Source: GYS-P2D sp964414425
GTDB taxonomy: Bacteria; Bacteroidota; Bacteroidia; Chitinophagales; Saprospiraceae
Direction: 5' to 3'
Length of the DNA stretch: 51,579 bases
NCBI GenBank assembly: GCA_964414425.1
Contig: CAYPWL010000027.1
Location: 1 to 51,579, forward strand
Part shown: positions 16,168-25,001 of the stretch, piece after piece
How positions within the stretch are numbered: the first letter of the stretch is position 1
How the letters are laid out: every line of letters begins with the position of its first letter
Position numbers and translations under genes: made by a program
Notes under the pieces: generated by a model
Seen by the model: only the letters and a program-made list of their open reading frames with translations
The model's database searches: none
Told to the model about the DNA's origin: nothing

Positions 16168-17784
16168 CTACATATAGGTCATCTCCAGATAATCAAAGTG
16201 GTCTGGGTAGTCCGTATTGTAGTGCAATCCACGACTCTCTCTACGCATCTCTGCACCTTTGGTGACGAGGTAAGCTATAGTGATCAAGTTTCTCAGTTCG
16301 CACAGTTGAGGAGATATAGTAGTCTTAGAGTATAACTTCTCAGTCTCATCATAAAGCAAGAATAAGCGGTTATCTGCCCTGCGTAATCTGACATTAGTGC
16401 GGACGATACCTACATAGTAACTCATGATTTCTTTAAGCTCCTTCCAGCTCTGTGTGATCAAGACCATCTCCTTAGGCTCAGAAGTTCCTTCGGCATCCCA
16501 ATCTGGCACTTCTGTATTCAATGAGATCTCATCCAATTTGTCTGCGATATCAAGGGCTACTCGATGCCCAAATACCAGTCCCTCTAAGAGACTATTGGAG
16601 GCAAGTCGATTGGCGCCATGAAGTCCCGAACAAGTGCACTCTCCTGCTGCGTATAGATTATCAATAGAGCTCTTACCCCACTCATCTACGAGTATGCCTC
16701 CACAGATATAGTGGCACGCTGGCACCACCGGTATCAAATCAACGAATGGATCTATCCCGACACTCTTACACTTCTCATAGATGTTAGGGAAGTGCTCCAG
16801 AAACTCCTCATGATCAAGATGTCTGCAGTCCAAACTCATATGGTCTGCACCCGTTACTTTCATTTCATTATCAATGGCTCGGGCTACTATATCTCTCGGA
16901 GCTAATGATAGTCGCTCATCATAATTATGCATGAACTCTTGATCATCGGGAGTTTTTAATATCGCCCCCATACCACGGACAGCCTCTGAAATAAGGAAGT
17001 CTGGATTCTCTCCAGTATTCTGATAGAGCGCCGTAGGATGAAACTGTACGAACTCCATATTAGCCACTCTCCCTTTAGCACGATAGACCATGGAGATGCC
17101 GTCACCAGTTGCTATCGTCGGATTGGTTGTATTCTTATAAATCTGTCCCGCCCCACCTGTACACATGACCGTTACTTTAGCCATGATGGTATCGATGACC
17201 TCCGTCTCACTGTTGAATACATAGGCACCATAACACTCGGTATCAGGCACAAGGCGAGTAATATTCCTTCCTTGATGGTGTTGTGTGATGATATCCAGTG
17301 CAAAGTAGTGCTCGACGAGCTTGACATTGGGATACTCCTTAACCTTCTCGTTAAGGGATCTCTGTACCTCCCAACCTGTGATATCCTTGTAGTGTAGGAT
17401 GCGATTCTCAGAGTGTCCTCCCTCCATTCCGAGGTTGTAATCACCATCATCCTCCTTATCAAATCGTGCTCCCCAGTCTATGATTTCCTTGACTCTCTCA
17501 TGACCCTCCTTGACGACGATAGATACAATCTCCGGATCACAGAGTCCATCACCAGCGATCAAGGTATCTTCTATGTGCTTATCATACCCATCCACACTAA
17601 AGTCCCAGACAGATGCAATGCCACCCTGTGCCCAGCTTGTATTGCTGGTCGTCTTATTCGTCTTGGTAATTATAGTGATCTGCAAGTCTGGCTTGTGCAT
17701 GGCTAACTTGATAGCTGCTGACAATCCTGCAACACCCGCCCCAATGATTAATACATCAGTTTCTACTCTCCTTTGTTCTACCAT
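16168..17784 (-). CDS. nadB: L-aspartate oxidase
   Basis: The 538-aa flavoprotein starts with an FAD-binding Rossmann motif (VLIIGAGVAGLSAAIK, ~residues 10-27). It carries the family hallmarks SWAQGGIA, EGGHSENRILHYKDITG, QFHPTALY, SEAVRGMGAIL, APRDIVARAID, CRHL and the glycine-rich YICGGILVDEWGKSS...LYAAGEC. It oxidises L-aspartate to iminoaspartate, the first step of de novo NAD synthesis. The C-terminal helical domain (LKEIMSYYVGIVR) supports NadB over the paralogous SdhA/FrdA. nadA and nadC are not in the window. It is divergent from the glycosyltransferase pair with only 54 bases between the starts. Confidence 0.93.
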   Translation of the reverse strand: MVEQRRVETDVLIIGAGVAGLSAAIKLAMHKPDLQITIITKTNKTTSNTSWAQGGIASVWDFSVDGYDKHIEDTLIAGDGLCDPEIVSIVVKEGHERVKEIIDWGARFDKEDDGDYNLGMEGGHSENRILHYKDITGWEVQRSLNEKVKEYPNVKLVEHYFALDIITQHHQGRNITRLVPDTECYGAYVFNSETEVIDTIMAKVTVMCTGGAGQIYKNTTNPTIATGDGISMVYRAKGRVANMEFVQFHPTALYQNTGENPDFLISEAVRGMGAILKTPDDQEFMHNYDERLSLAPRDIVARAIDNEMKVTGADHMSLDCRHLDHEEFLEHFPNIYEKCKSVGIDPFVDLIPVVPACHYICGGILVDEWGKSSIDNLYAAGECTCSGLHGANRLASNSLLEGLVFGHRVALDIADKLDEISLNTEVPDWDAEGTSEPKEMVLITQSWKELKEIMSYYVGIVRTNVRLRRADNRLFLLYDETEKLYSKTTISPQLCELRNLITIAYLVTKGAEMRRESRGLHYNTDYPDHFDYLEMTYM

Positions 17785-17838
17785 ATCACCAAATTACTAA
17801 GAGTCTCTATATAATATTTAATAGGATTTATATTTTGC

Positions 17839-18936
17839 ATGATGCGTATAGCTTTAGTAGATCCATTCTATGATATAAGTCATCAGCTCTGGTCCGTAGG
17901 TCTTCAAACACACTCCAGCCACGATATCGATATCTATGCGCTTAAGCCCGTGCACTGGAAGTGGAAGATGGCATCAGGCGCACTGACTCTGGCCCAGCAA
18001 ATCAATGACTCTGCCGCTGAGTACGATCTATTCTTAGTTACAGATATGTTGGACTTAGGTCTATTCAAAAGTTCGTTAAGTTCTATCCATAGAGATAAAC
18101 CGATCGTTCTATATTTTCATGAAAATCAGATCACCTATCCTTGGAGTGAGGATGATCCTGATATGGCATTGGATCGTGATCATCACTATGGCTGGCTCAA
18201 CTTTACTTCTGCCATCCTGAGTGATCGAGTATATTTCAATTCAGCATATCATAAAACTTCTTTTCTCGATGCACTTCCTGGATTCTTAAAGCGATTTCCG
18301 TCGACGGGCTTATTCAATAAGATAGGTCAGATCGCTGCCAAAAGCAAAGTCATATCTATAGGTCTTGATTTGCCACAAATCGAGTCCAAAAAAACTTCGG
18401 AGCAACTTACCATAATTTGGAATCATCGCTGGGAGTCCGATAAGAATCCAGAGCTATTTTATAAAGCGCTATTGTATCTGCAGCAGAACAATGTCCCATT
18501 TAACTTGATCGTGTGTGGCAAGGAGTACGAGAAGCGACCCAAGGCATTTGACAAGATTCAACAGTCTTTTTCAACCGAGTTGATCCACTGGGGATATGCG
18601 GAGAGTCGACAGGAATATTTGGATCTGTTGTCAGCTGCAGATGTATCTATTGTTACGAGTAATCAAGACTTCTTTGGGATCAGTGTGGTAGAATCTATCT
18701 ATGCGGGATGTACGCCTTTATTGCCGAATAGGCTCAGTTATCCCGATCACATCCCACCCGAGTATCACAGTCAGCTACTCTATAATACTGAAGCGCACCT
18801 CTATGAGCATCTTGACGAAATTGTTGCTCGGCCGATTGATACCTCAGCATTAGTAGCACATATCAAGAAGTATGATTGGAGCAATTTAATTGCTGATTAC
18901 GATGTTGAATTTCAAGATATGATAGGAGTCAGATGA
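17839..18936 (+). CDS. DUF3524 glycosyltransferase, tRNA-queuosine alpha-mannosyltransferase-like
   Basis: The 365-aa product (start at 17839, or 17842 from the doubled ATG) has the DUF3524 N-terminal domain. Its markers are DPFYDISHQLWSVGLQ, the KPVHWKWKMASGALTLA stretch and VLYFHENQITYPW...DHHYGWLNFTSA. A GT4-like Rossmann domain follows (IIWNHRWESDKNPELFYKAL ... FFGISVVESIYAGCTPLLP). This is the domain order of GTDC1/QTMAN, the enzyme that adds mannose to queuosine in tRNA-Asp in animals. The same reaction in this bacterium is inference. Its stop overlaps the next glycosyltransferase as ATGA. Confidence 0.82.
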   Translation: MMRIALVDPFYDISHQLWSVGLQTHSSHDIDIYALKPVHWKWKMASGALTLAQQINDSAAEYDLFLVTDMLDLGLFKSSLSSIHRDKPIVLYFHENQITYPWSEDDPDMALDRDHHYGWLNFTSAILSDRVYFNSAYHKTSFLDALPGFLKRFPSTGLFNKIGQIAAKSKVISIGLDLPQIESKKTSEQLTIIWNHRWESDKNPELFYKALLYLQQNNVPFNLIVCGKEYEKRPKAFDKIQQSFSTELIHWGYAESRQEYLDLLSAADVSIVTSNQDFFGISVVESIYAGCTPLLPNRLSYPDHIPPEYHSQLLYNTEAHLYEHLDEIVARPIDTSALVAHIKKYDWSNLIADYDVEFQDMIGVR

Positions 18937-20054
18937 GGATAGCCATCAATGCGAGATTACTCGGTAAGAAGATCACCGAAGGCGTAGGGCGATATACTCA
19001 CGAAGTCATCAAATCCTTGAGCCATCAATATCCCGATGATCAAATCATCCTCTATGTTGATCAAAACGAAATCGATACCACCCAGTATGGCCCCAATGTG
19101 TCTTGTCGCAATCTAATAGTCCACCCTCGCCACCCTATCCTATGGTATATATGGTTTGAACATCTGATCCCCCGAGCATTACGCCAGGACGACATTGATG
19201 TATTCTTCAGTCCAGAAGGGATGACCAGCTTGAGATCTCGAGTGCCTACAGTCATGACTGTACATGATGTTGTATTTGAGCGGTATCCAGCCTATGTCCA
19301 ACAGTCTCACGCTCGCTTTCTCAAGAAAAATTCGATCAAATATCATAACCGAGCTGATCAAATTGTAGCTGTTTCTCAGTTTACAAAAGAAGAGATCCTT
19401 GATATCTATAATATAGATTCCGCTAAAGTGACCGTTGTGCCCAATGGTAGATCTAATGACTTCTATCAACTCAGTGATGATGAAAAATCAACCTTGAGGC
19501 AGCTTCATGACATTGACTATGAGTACATCCTATATGTTGGATCATTACATCCGAGGAAGAACATCAGTAGGCTCATTCAGTCCTTCGAGCAGTTCAAGAC
19601 GTCATCTACCAGTCCTATCAAATTAGTATTGTCGGGTCGCTTGGCTTGGCACTCCGATGATATCGCTGATCAATTGAAGCAGTCTCCATATCCAGACGAT
19701 ATCATTCATCTTGATTTCTTCGAGGGTGATCTCAATGCCTTGGTCAATAAAGCTGTAGCGCTGATCTACCCCTCACTCTACGAGGGATTTGGACTGCCCG
19801 TACTCGAGGCAATGTCGGCAGGTACTCCGGTCATTACATCAGGACATTCGGCCATGTCAGAAGTTGCTGGCGATTCGGCCATATATTTCGATCCAACTTC
19901 CGTTGATGAGATGAGTCATGCTATAGCTCGTATTGTAGTGGATGATGAGTTGAGATCTAAACTATGTACCAAAGGCCTTGAGCAAGCTCAGCGGTTCAGC
20001 TGGAAAGACCATGCACAGGAGGTCTATTCCCTTATGACACGTACACTCACCTAA
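18933..20054 (+). CDS. Glycosyltransferase family 4 protein
   Basis: The 373-aa product has two Rossmann domains of the GT-B fold. The first starts MRIAINARLLGKKITEGVGRYTHEVI, with VTVMTVHDVVFERYP-type donor-side contacts. The second contains YILYVGSLHPRKNISRLIQSF and the retaining GT4 EX7E signature region SLYEGFGLPVLEAMSAGTPVI. It likely transfers a sugar from a nucleotide-sugar donor in polysaccharide or glycoconjugate synthesis. The four-base overlap with the DUF3524 gene indicates co-translation, though the two may simply share an operon rather than a pathway. Confidence 0.88.
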   Translation: MRIAINARLLGKKITEGVGRYTHEVIKSLSHQYPDDQIILYVDQNEIDTTQYGPNVSCRNLIVHPRHPILWYIWFEHLIPRALRQDDIDVFFSPEGMTSLRSRVPTVMTVHDVVFERYPAYVQQSHARFLKKNSIKYHNRADQIVAVSQFTKEEILDIYNIDSAKVTVVPNGRSNDFYQLSDDEKSTLRQLHDIDYEYILYVGSLHPRKNISRLIQSFEQFKTSSTSPIKLVLSGRLAWHSDDIADQLKQSPYPDDIIHLDFFEGDLNALVNKAVALIYPSLYEGFGLPVLEAMSAGTPVITSGHSAMSEVAGDSAIYFDPTSVDEMSHAIARIVVDDELRSKLCTKGLEQAQRFSWKDHAQEVYSLMTRTLT

Positions 20055-20145
20055 TACTTAAGACCTTGACTGCCTATTATTTCACTACATGAAGCCTGCC
20101 GAAAAGATTACCTTAACTTTCGGTCAAAGAAGGACATAATCGCAT

Positions 20146-20529
20146 ATGAAGATTCGGACTACTCACAATAGCATCAGATATAGACTCCGCAAATCAGAGA
20201 TAGACAAGCTCAAAAATGATGGAGTAATCGCTGAGTCAATAAGCTTTCCAAGTGGTCAGGCATTGAAATCAGAGTTGCATATCAGCGATGAAATCAAGAG
20301 TTGTGAGGCAGCATTTGATGGAAATTCCATAAAGCTCAGCCTTCCTACGGATCTGGCAAAGCTATGGATTAATACGAATCAGGTTGGCATAGAGGAAGAC
20401 TTGGCACTACCTGATGGAACTCATCTGCACATCCTAATAGAGAAGGATTTTCCATGTCTCGATCGACCTAACGAAGATAAATCAGACACATTTTGGGAAC
20501 TCGCCGATAAGGCGGTTGACTCCTGCTAA
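20146..20529 (+). CDS. Small conserved protein (DUF7009-like) preceding molybdoenzyme
   Basis: The 127-aa soluble product opens MKIRTTHNSIRYRLRKSEID, which recalls the small DUF7009-type proteins. A short acidic C-terminal segment follows with a conserved-looking DFPCLDRP and DKSDTFWE. There is no signal peptide or membrane segment. It ends twelve bases before the molybdopterin oxidoreductase, so it is probably co-transcribed and may be an assembly factor or accessory subunit. The family name is from memory and moderately sure; function is unknown. Confidence 0.65.
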   Translation: MKIRTTHNSIRYRLRKSEIDKLKNDGVIAESISFPSGQALKSELHISDEIKSCEAAFDGNSIKLSLPTDLAKLWINTNQVGIEEDLALPDGTHLHILIEKDFPCLDRPNEDKSDTFWELADKAVDSC

Positions 20530-20541
20530 AAAATCTCGCCT

Positions 20542-22839
20542 ATGGATACTACTACTCACAAAAGCGCATGCATTCTTTGCTCAGTCAACTGCGGCATTAA
20601 CATCGAAGTTGACCACGAAAAACGAGAGTTCGTAAAGATTACTGGTGACAAGGATCATCCCAGTTCTCAAGGATACATCTGTCAGAAGGCGACACGGCTC
20701 AACTATTACATGAATCAAGAACGGCTGACTTCGCCACTACGTAAGAAGTCAGATGGTAGCTTTGAAGAGATTGATTGGGATACTGCAATCGAGGAAATTG
20801 CCACCAAGCTCGTCTCTGTACGAGATACTCATGGAGGTACAAGTATCGCTTATGCCGGTGGTGGTGGGCAAGGGAATCACCTGGCACAAATGTACGGTGT
20901 AGCCCTTCGTCGGGCCTTAAAGACTCCTTATATCTACTCCTCTATCGCCCAGGAGAAAACAGGAAATTTCTGGGTACATGGTAAGCTATTTGGCAAGCAG
21001 AATGTCATGTATACCGAGCCCATCGAAGATGCAGAGTTTGGCGTAGTCATAGGGGCTAATCCTATACAGTCGCATGGGATGGCTCGTGCCAAGAGAGTCA
21101 TCGGAGAAATCTCAAGAGATAAGAATAGAACCCTCGTCGTCATCGATCCTCGAGAAACGGAGACGGCCAAGAAGGCAGATTATTTTATACAGGTCAAACC
21201 TGGTCGAGATGCCTGGTTGATGTCTGCTATGTTGGCTATTATCATACAAGAGGATCTCATTGATCACAGATTCATAGCGCATCATACTAATGGTTACGAA
21301 GAGGTGAAACCATTTTTCATGAACATCCCCATCCGAGAGTATATCGATATCGCAGGGGTAGACTATGATCAACTGGTTGAAGTTACTCGCAAGATGGCGG
21401 CAGCTAATACCGTGGCAATCAGATCAGATCTCGGCATAGAGATGAGTCTAAATAGCACCCTCAATGCCTATCTCAAGCGTTTGTTATTTCTCTTAACGGG
21501 TAACTTCAATAAGCAGGGCTGTAATCATCTCGCCTCATGGTTCGTGCCGCTCATCGGGCATTCAAAAGACATAGATGGTGGTGGAAAGACGATGGTCACC
21601 GGTGCCAGAGAAATCGCTCGAGTATATCCTCCTAACGTACTTGCTCAAGAGATTGACAATGATCATCCTGACAGGCTGCGAGCCATAATCGTAGACTCTT
21701 GTAATCCCGTACTCAATTGGGTCGACACCCATGCACAGATCAAAGCTTATAAGAAACTCGATATCATGGTCGTCATAGATGTGGCCATGACCGAGACCGC
21801 AATGGAGGCAGATTATATCTTGCCCGCTTCTAATCAATATGAAAAGTATGAGGCGGCATTCTTCACAGAAAATTTCTTTCATCTCCGCAAGCCGATATTT
21901 GAACCCTTAGAGGGTACATTGTCAGAACCTGAGATCTATACAAGACTTCTCAAGGCAATGGGAGCTTTGCACAATATGGACTTGAGGGAGCTGACGGAAG
22001 CGGCAAGAAAAGATAAAGAACAACCTGGCAAAGGAATATTCCAAACTGCATTTATGCAGGCAGCAATGACTAATCCTAAGATCAATGCCTATGGGCCAAT
22101 AGCCTTGAGAGAGTCATTAGGTAAGACCATGCCTGAGGGCGCGGACAGTGCAGCATTCATCTGGATGGCAGCACAGCTCTACGCACAGAAATATCCTGAG
22201 GCCATTAGAAAAGCAGGTATCGAAGGTAAAGGAGGTCAACTCGGCGAGATCATGTTCAACAAGATACTCGAGAGTGAATCAGGCGTAACCGTCAGCGCCT
22301 ACGATTATGAAGAAGTCTGGAACCTCATGAAGACCAAGGATAAACGAGTCAATCTATTTATCCCAGAGCTACTGAACGACTGGCTAACAAAGCTCCCTGA
22401 GGTGCTATCTGAGCAAGACGAAATAGAGAAAGAATATCCATTTAACCTCATCGCTGGAGAGCGCCGTACCTACAATGCTAATGCGATCATACGAAATATG
22501 GACTGGGCGAAAACTGATCAGGATGGACGTCTAAAAATCAATCCTATAGATGCTAACACTTACGACATAACCGAGGGTGACAGCGTCGAATTAACCAGCT
22601 CCTCGGGCAGCATACAGATTGTTGCTAACCTAACAGAAGAAGTTCGCCCTGGAGTACTATCTATGCCCCATGGCAAAGGTCTAAATTATGGCAAAGGCCT
22701 ATCTTATAAAACCAAAGGTGCTATGCCAAACATCTTAACTAAAGCGAGCTATTGCGATCCACTTGCTAAGACACCCTATCATAAGAATGTCAGGGTGAAA
22801 ATCTGTAAGGCAGTGGAGGATCAAATGGCCATAGCCTAA
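20542..22839 (+). CDS. Molybdopterin oxidoreductase, formate dehydrogenase-like family
   Basis: The 765-aa product has an N-terminal [4Fe-4S] motif (C10, C13, C17, C47). The bis-MGD-binding domains follow: RLTSPLRKK, FEEIDWDTAIEEIA, GVVIGANPIQSHGMARAKR, DPRETETAKKADYFIQVKPGRDAWL, and the C-terminal MoCo domain with NANAIIRNMDWAK and VRPGVLSMPHGKGLNYG. There is no twin-arginine signal, so it is cytoplasmic. Near the point where formate dehydrogenases carry Sec or Cys, the sequence reads SSIAQEKTGNFW (~133-144), with no Cys or Sec. Substrate is therefore uncertain. It follows a small partner gene and precedes an SDR by twenty bases. Confidence 0.85.
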   Translation: MDTTTHKSACILCSVNCGINIEVDHEKREFVKITGDKDHPSSQGYICQKATRLNYYMNQERLTSPLRKKSDGSFEEIDWDTAIEEIATKLVSVRDTHGGTSIAYAGGGGQGNHLAQMYGVALRRALKTPYIYSSIAQEKTGNFWVHGKLFGKQNVMYTEPIEDAEFGVVIGANPIQSHGMARAKRVIGEISRDKNRTLVVIDPRETETAKKADYFIQVKPGRDAWLMSAMLAIIIQEDLIDHRFIAHHTNGYEEVKPFFMNIPIREYIDIAGVDYDQLVEVTRKMAAANTVAIRSDLGIEMSLNSTLNAYLKRLLFLLTGNFNKQGCNHLASWFVPLIGHSKDIDGGGKTMVTGAREIARVYPPNVLAQEIDNDHPDRLRAIIVDSCNPVLNWVDTHAQIKAYKKLDIMVVIDVAMTETAMEADYILPASNQYEKYEAAFFTENFFHLRKPIFEPLEGTLSEPEIYTRLLKAMGALHNMDLRELTEAARKDKEQPGKGIFQTAFMQAAMTNPKINAYGPIALRESLGKTMPEGADSAAFIWMAAQLYAQKYPEAIRKAGIEGKGGQLGEIMFNKILESESGVTVSAYDYEEVWNLMKTKDKRVNLFIPELLNDWLTKLPEVLSEQDEIEKEYPFNLIAGERRTYNANAIIRNMDWAKTDQDGRLKINPIDANTYDITEGDSVELTSSSGSIQIVANLTEEVRPGVLSMPHGKGLNYGKGLSYKTKGAMPNILTKASYCDPLAKTPYHKNVRVKICKAVEDQMAIA

Positions 22840-22859
22840 AAACGAATAAGCTTATTACT

Positions 22860-23654
22860 ATGAACAACCTCAACAATAAAATTATCTGGATCACTGGCGC
22901 ATCAAGCGGCATCGGCAAAGAGCTAGCGATACAGTTGGCACAAGAAGGTGCGCGCATCATCCTAAGTGCTCGTAGCGAAGACAAACTGCAGGCGCTCAAG
23001 TCAGAACTTCAAGGTGAAGAACACTGGGTGTTCCCAATGGATCTTATGAAGGTCGATGAGGTCCCTGACAAGGTTCAAGAGGTGCTGCAAAAAGTGGGAT
23101 CTATTGACGTCCTGATCAACAATGCAGGTATATCACAGCGATCTAAAGCTGTTGATACCTCTATAGAGGTGGATCGTAAGATCATGGAGCTGGATCACTT
23201 CTCTAAGGTCGCTATGACTAAGGCGTTACTGCCATCATTCATCGCACAACAGGGCGGCATGTATGTAACTATCAGTAGTGTCGCAGGCAAAATCGGAGTA
23301 CCTATGCGTACGGCATACTGCGCTGCTAAGCATGCGATAATAGGATTTATGGATGCGATACGTGCTGAGAATGCTCAATATGGTATAAAAGTCCTAAACG
23401 TCACGCCTGGTTTCGTCAAGACTAATATCTCTGTCAATGCAATGGCGGGTGACGGTAGTACTCATGGGGTCATGGATCCGCTCATAGCCGATGGCATGCC
23501 TGTTGATAAGTGCGTCCGCAAAATCGTCAAAGGGATTAAAAAAGGTAAGAAGGAACTCCTCATAGCAGAAGGAAAATCAGGATTAGCTCCATTGCTGAAG
23601 CGTATCTATCCCAACGCCCTATTTAGAATGATGGAGAAGGTTGCAGTGCAGTAA
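22860..23654 (+). CDS. SDR-family oxidoreductase
   Basis: The 264-aa product is a classical short-chain dehydrogenase. It shows cofactor motif TGASSGIGK (12-20), NNAG (in DVLINNAGISQRS), catalytic Ser in TISSVAGKIG, and YxxxK in TAYCAAKHA. ARSEDK after the second strand suggests NADP(H) preference. It resembles DHRS7-like dehydrogenases of Bacteroidota. Substrate unknown. It follows the molybdoenzyme by twenty bases and could share its transcript. Confidence 0.88.
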   Translation: MNNLNNKIIWITGASSGIGKELAIQLAQEGARIILSARSEDKLQALKSELQGEEHWVFPMDLMKVDEVPDKVQEVLQKVGSIDVLINNAGISQRSKAVDTSIEVDRKIMELDHFSKVAMTKALLPSFIAQQGGMYVTISSVAGKIGVPMRTAYCAAKHAIIGFMDAIRAENAQYGIKVLNVTPGFVKTNISVNAMAGDGSTHGVMDPLIADGMPVDKCVRKIVKGIKKGKKELLIAEGKSGLAPLLKRIYPNALFRMMEKVAVQ

Positions 23655-23671
23655 GTAGGAATAGAACCTCC

Positions 23672-24208
23672 CTACCAACCCTTCCTTTTAATCAATTCTC
23701 TGACGTGAGCTAAGTGATGATCACAGTGCCAAGCGTATAGTGCCAGCATCGTATCGAGTGACAAATTATTGGACCACTCAGGATGTGACAGCTCGCGAGC
23801 ATAATCTCGCTCTGACATATTAGTTAATACTCGAGTCCAGCGCTTATGTAAGCCCTTGAGGAGTTGGAGTGAGGCGCTAATGTCTGTACTCGTAGCATCG
23901 GGAGTTTCAGACCAGAGGTTTTCGTCATATGCTTTAATCATAGGTGTATCCTCTGTCAAGGCCCACTTAAATCGTATATAACTATTGACATGACTATCTG
24001 GTAAATGGTGAACTACTTGTGCTACCGTCCATCCCCCAGGTCTGTATGGTGTGTTTAGCTGCTCATCGGAGAGATATTCTACGGCTTTAGTGAGTCGCTT
24101 GGGTAGTTTACGGATGCTCTTGATGAGCTCGATACGATCATTCTGAGAAAGCGATGCTGGCTTTTGAAACTTACCTATGGGATACTTCAGTGATTCGATA
24201 TGATCCAT
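23672..24208 (-). CDS. YfiT/DinB-family putative metal-dependent hydrolase
   Basis: The 178-aa product is a four-helix-bundle DinB/YfiT relative. It opens with LKYPIGKFQKP, and the metal-binding histidines show in VAQVVHHLPDSHVNSY and in WHCDHHLAHV near the C-terminus. Characterised relatives include bacillithiol S-transferases; some are called metal-dependent hydrolases. It starts two bases after the pseudouridine-synthase stop, so the two are probably co-transcribed. Whether this organism makes bacillithiol cannot be told here. Confidence 0.82.
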   Translation of the reverse strand: MDHIESLKYPIGKFQKPASLSQNDRIELIKSIRKLPKRLTKAVEYLSDEQLNTPYRPGGWTVAQVVHHLPDSHVNSYIRFKWALTEDTPMIKAYDENLWSETPDATSTDISASLQLLKGLHKRWTRVLTNMSERDYARELSHPEWSNNLSLDTMLALYAWHCDHHLAHVRELIKRKGW

Positions 24209-24210
24209 GA

Positions 24211-24936
24211 TTAGCTTTTGAAATGTTTGAGCATGATGATCTCTTTCGGTTTGAGGTGTCTAAACCATCCTCTTGGTAGATCTTTCTTGGTTAATCCTCC
24301 ATAATACACACGATCCAGCTTCTCGACATGATACCCTAAATGCTCAAAAATACGTCTGACGATACGGTTCTTGCCGATGTGTATCTCTATGCCGATCTCA
24401 GAGTTGTCAGACCCGATGATCCAATCCACATCATCAACCACCGCCTTACCATCATCTAATATGAGGCCTTTCTTGATTCGCTCGAGATGCTCTTCTGTGA
24501 CGGGCTTATCGAGGATAACATGATATCGCTTACGCACACCGTGCTTAGGATGTGACAGCTTGGTAGCAAGGTCCCCATCGTTAGTGATGAGTAGTAGTCC
24601 TGTCGTATTTCTATCAAGCCTCCCTACAGGATAGATACGCTCCTTAACCTTATTTTCCAGAATGTCCATCACCGTCTTACGAGCACGTTCATCTGAGGTG
24701 GTCGTAACTACGTTCTTGGGCTTATTCATGAGGATATAGATCTTCTTTCTCTCAAGTTTAAGTTTCTTTCCTTGATAGCTGACGGAATCCTTTTCCTTGA
24801 CAAAATATGAGGGATCTTTATTGATTTCGCCATTAACCTTGATCTCTCCATTCTTGACGAGCTCTGCCGCCTTACGACGAGAGCATACACCGCTATGAGC
24901 TATATATTTATTGAGTCTGTAGGGTTCGTAAGCCAT
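24211..24936 (-). CDS. RluB/RsuA-family rRNA pseudouridine synthase
   Basis: The 241-aa product has an S4 RNA-binding domain (YIAHSGVCSRRKAAELVKNGEIKVNG, ~10-40), then the RsuA-family catalytic domain. The catalytic Asp lies in GRLDRNTTGLLLITNDG, with LSHPKHGVRKRYHV after it. It isomerises uridine to pseudouridine in 23S or 16S rRNA. I cannot separate RluB, RluE, RluF and RsuA subtypes with certainty; the S4 domain and length favour the RluB side. Confidence 0.88.
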   Translation of the reverse strand: MAYEPYRLNKYIAHSGVCSRRKAAELVKNGEIKVNGEINKDPSYFVKEKDSVSYQGKKLKLERKKIYILMNKPKNVVTTTSDERARKTVMDILENKVKERIYPVGRLDRNTTGLLLITNDGDLATKLSHPKHGVRKRYHVILDKPVTEEHLERIKKGLILDDGKAVVDDVDWIIGSDNSEIGIEIHIGKNRIVRRIFEHLGYHVEKLDRVYYGGLTKKDLPRGWFRHLKPKEIIMLKHFKS

Positions 24937-25001
24937 AGTGGTCTAATTTGAGATAAATGCTTGGCATTAGTGCCAAAACGATCCTACAAAGAAAGTATAA
25001 T

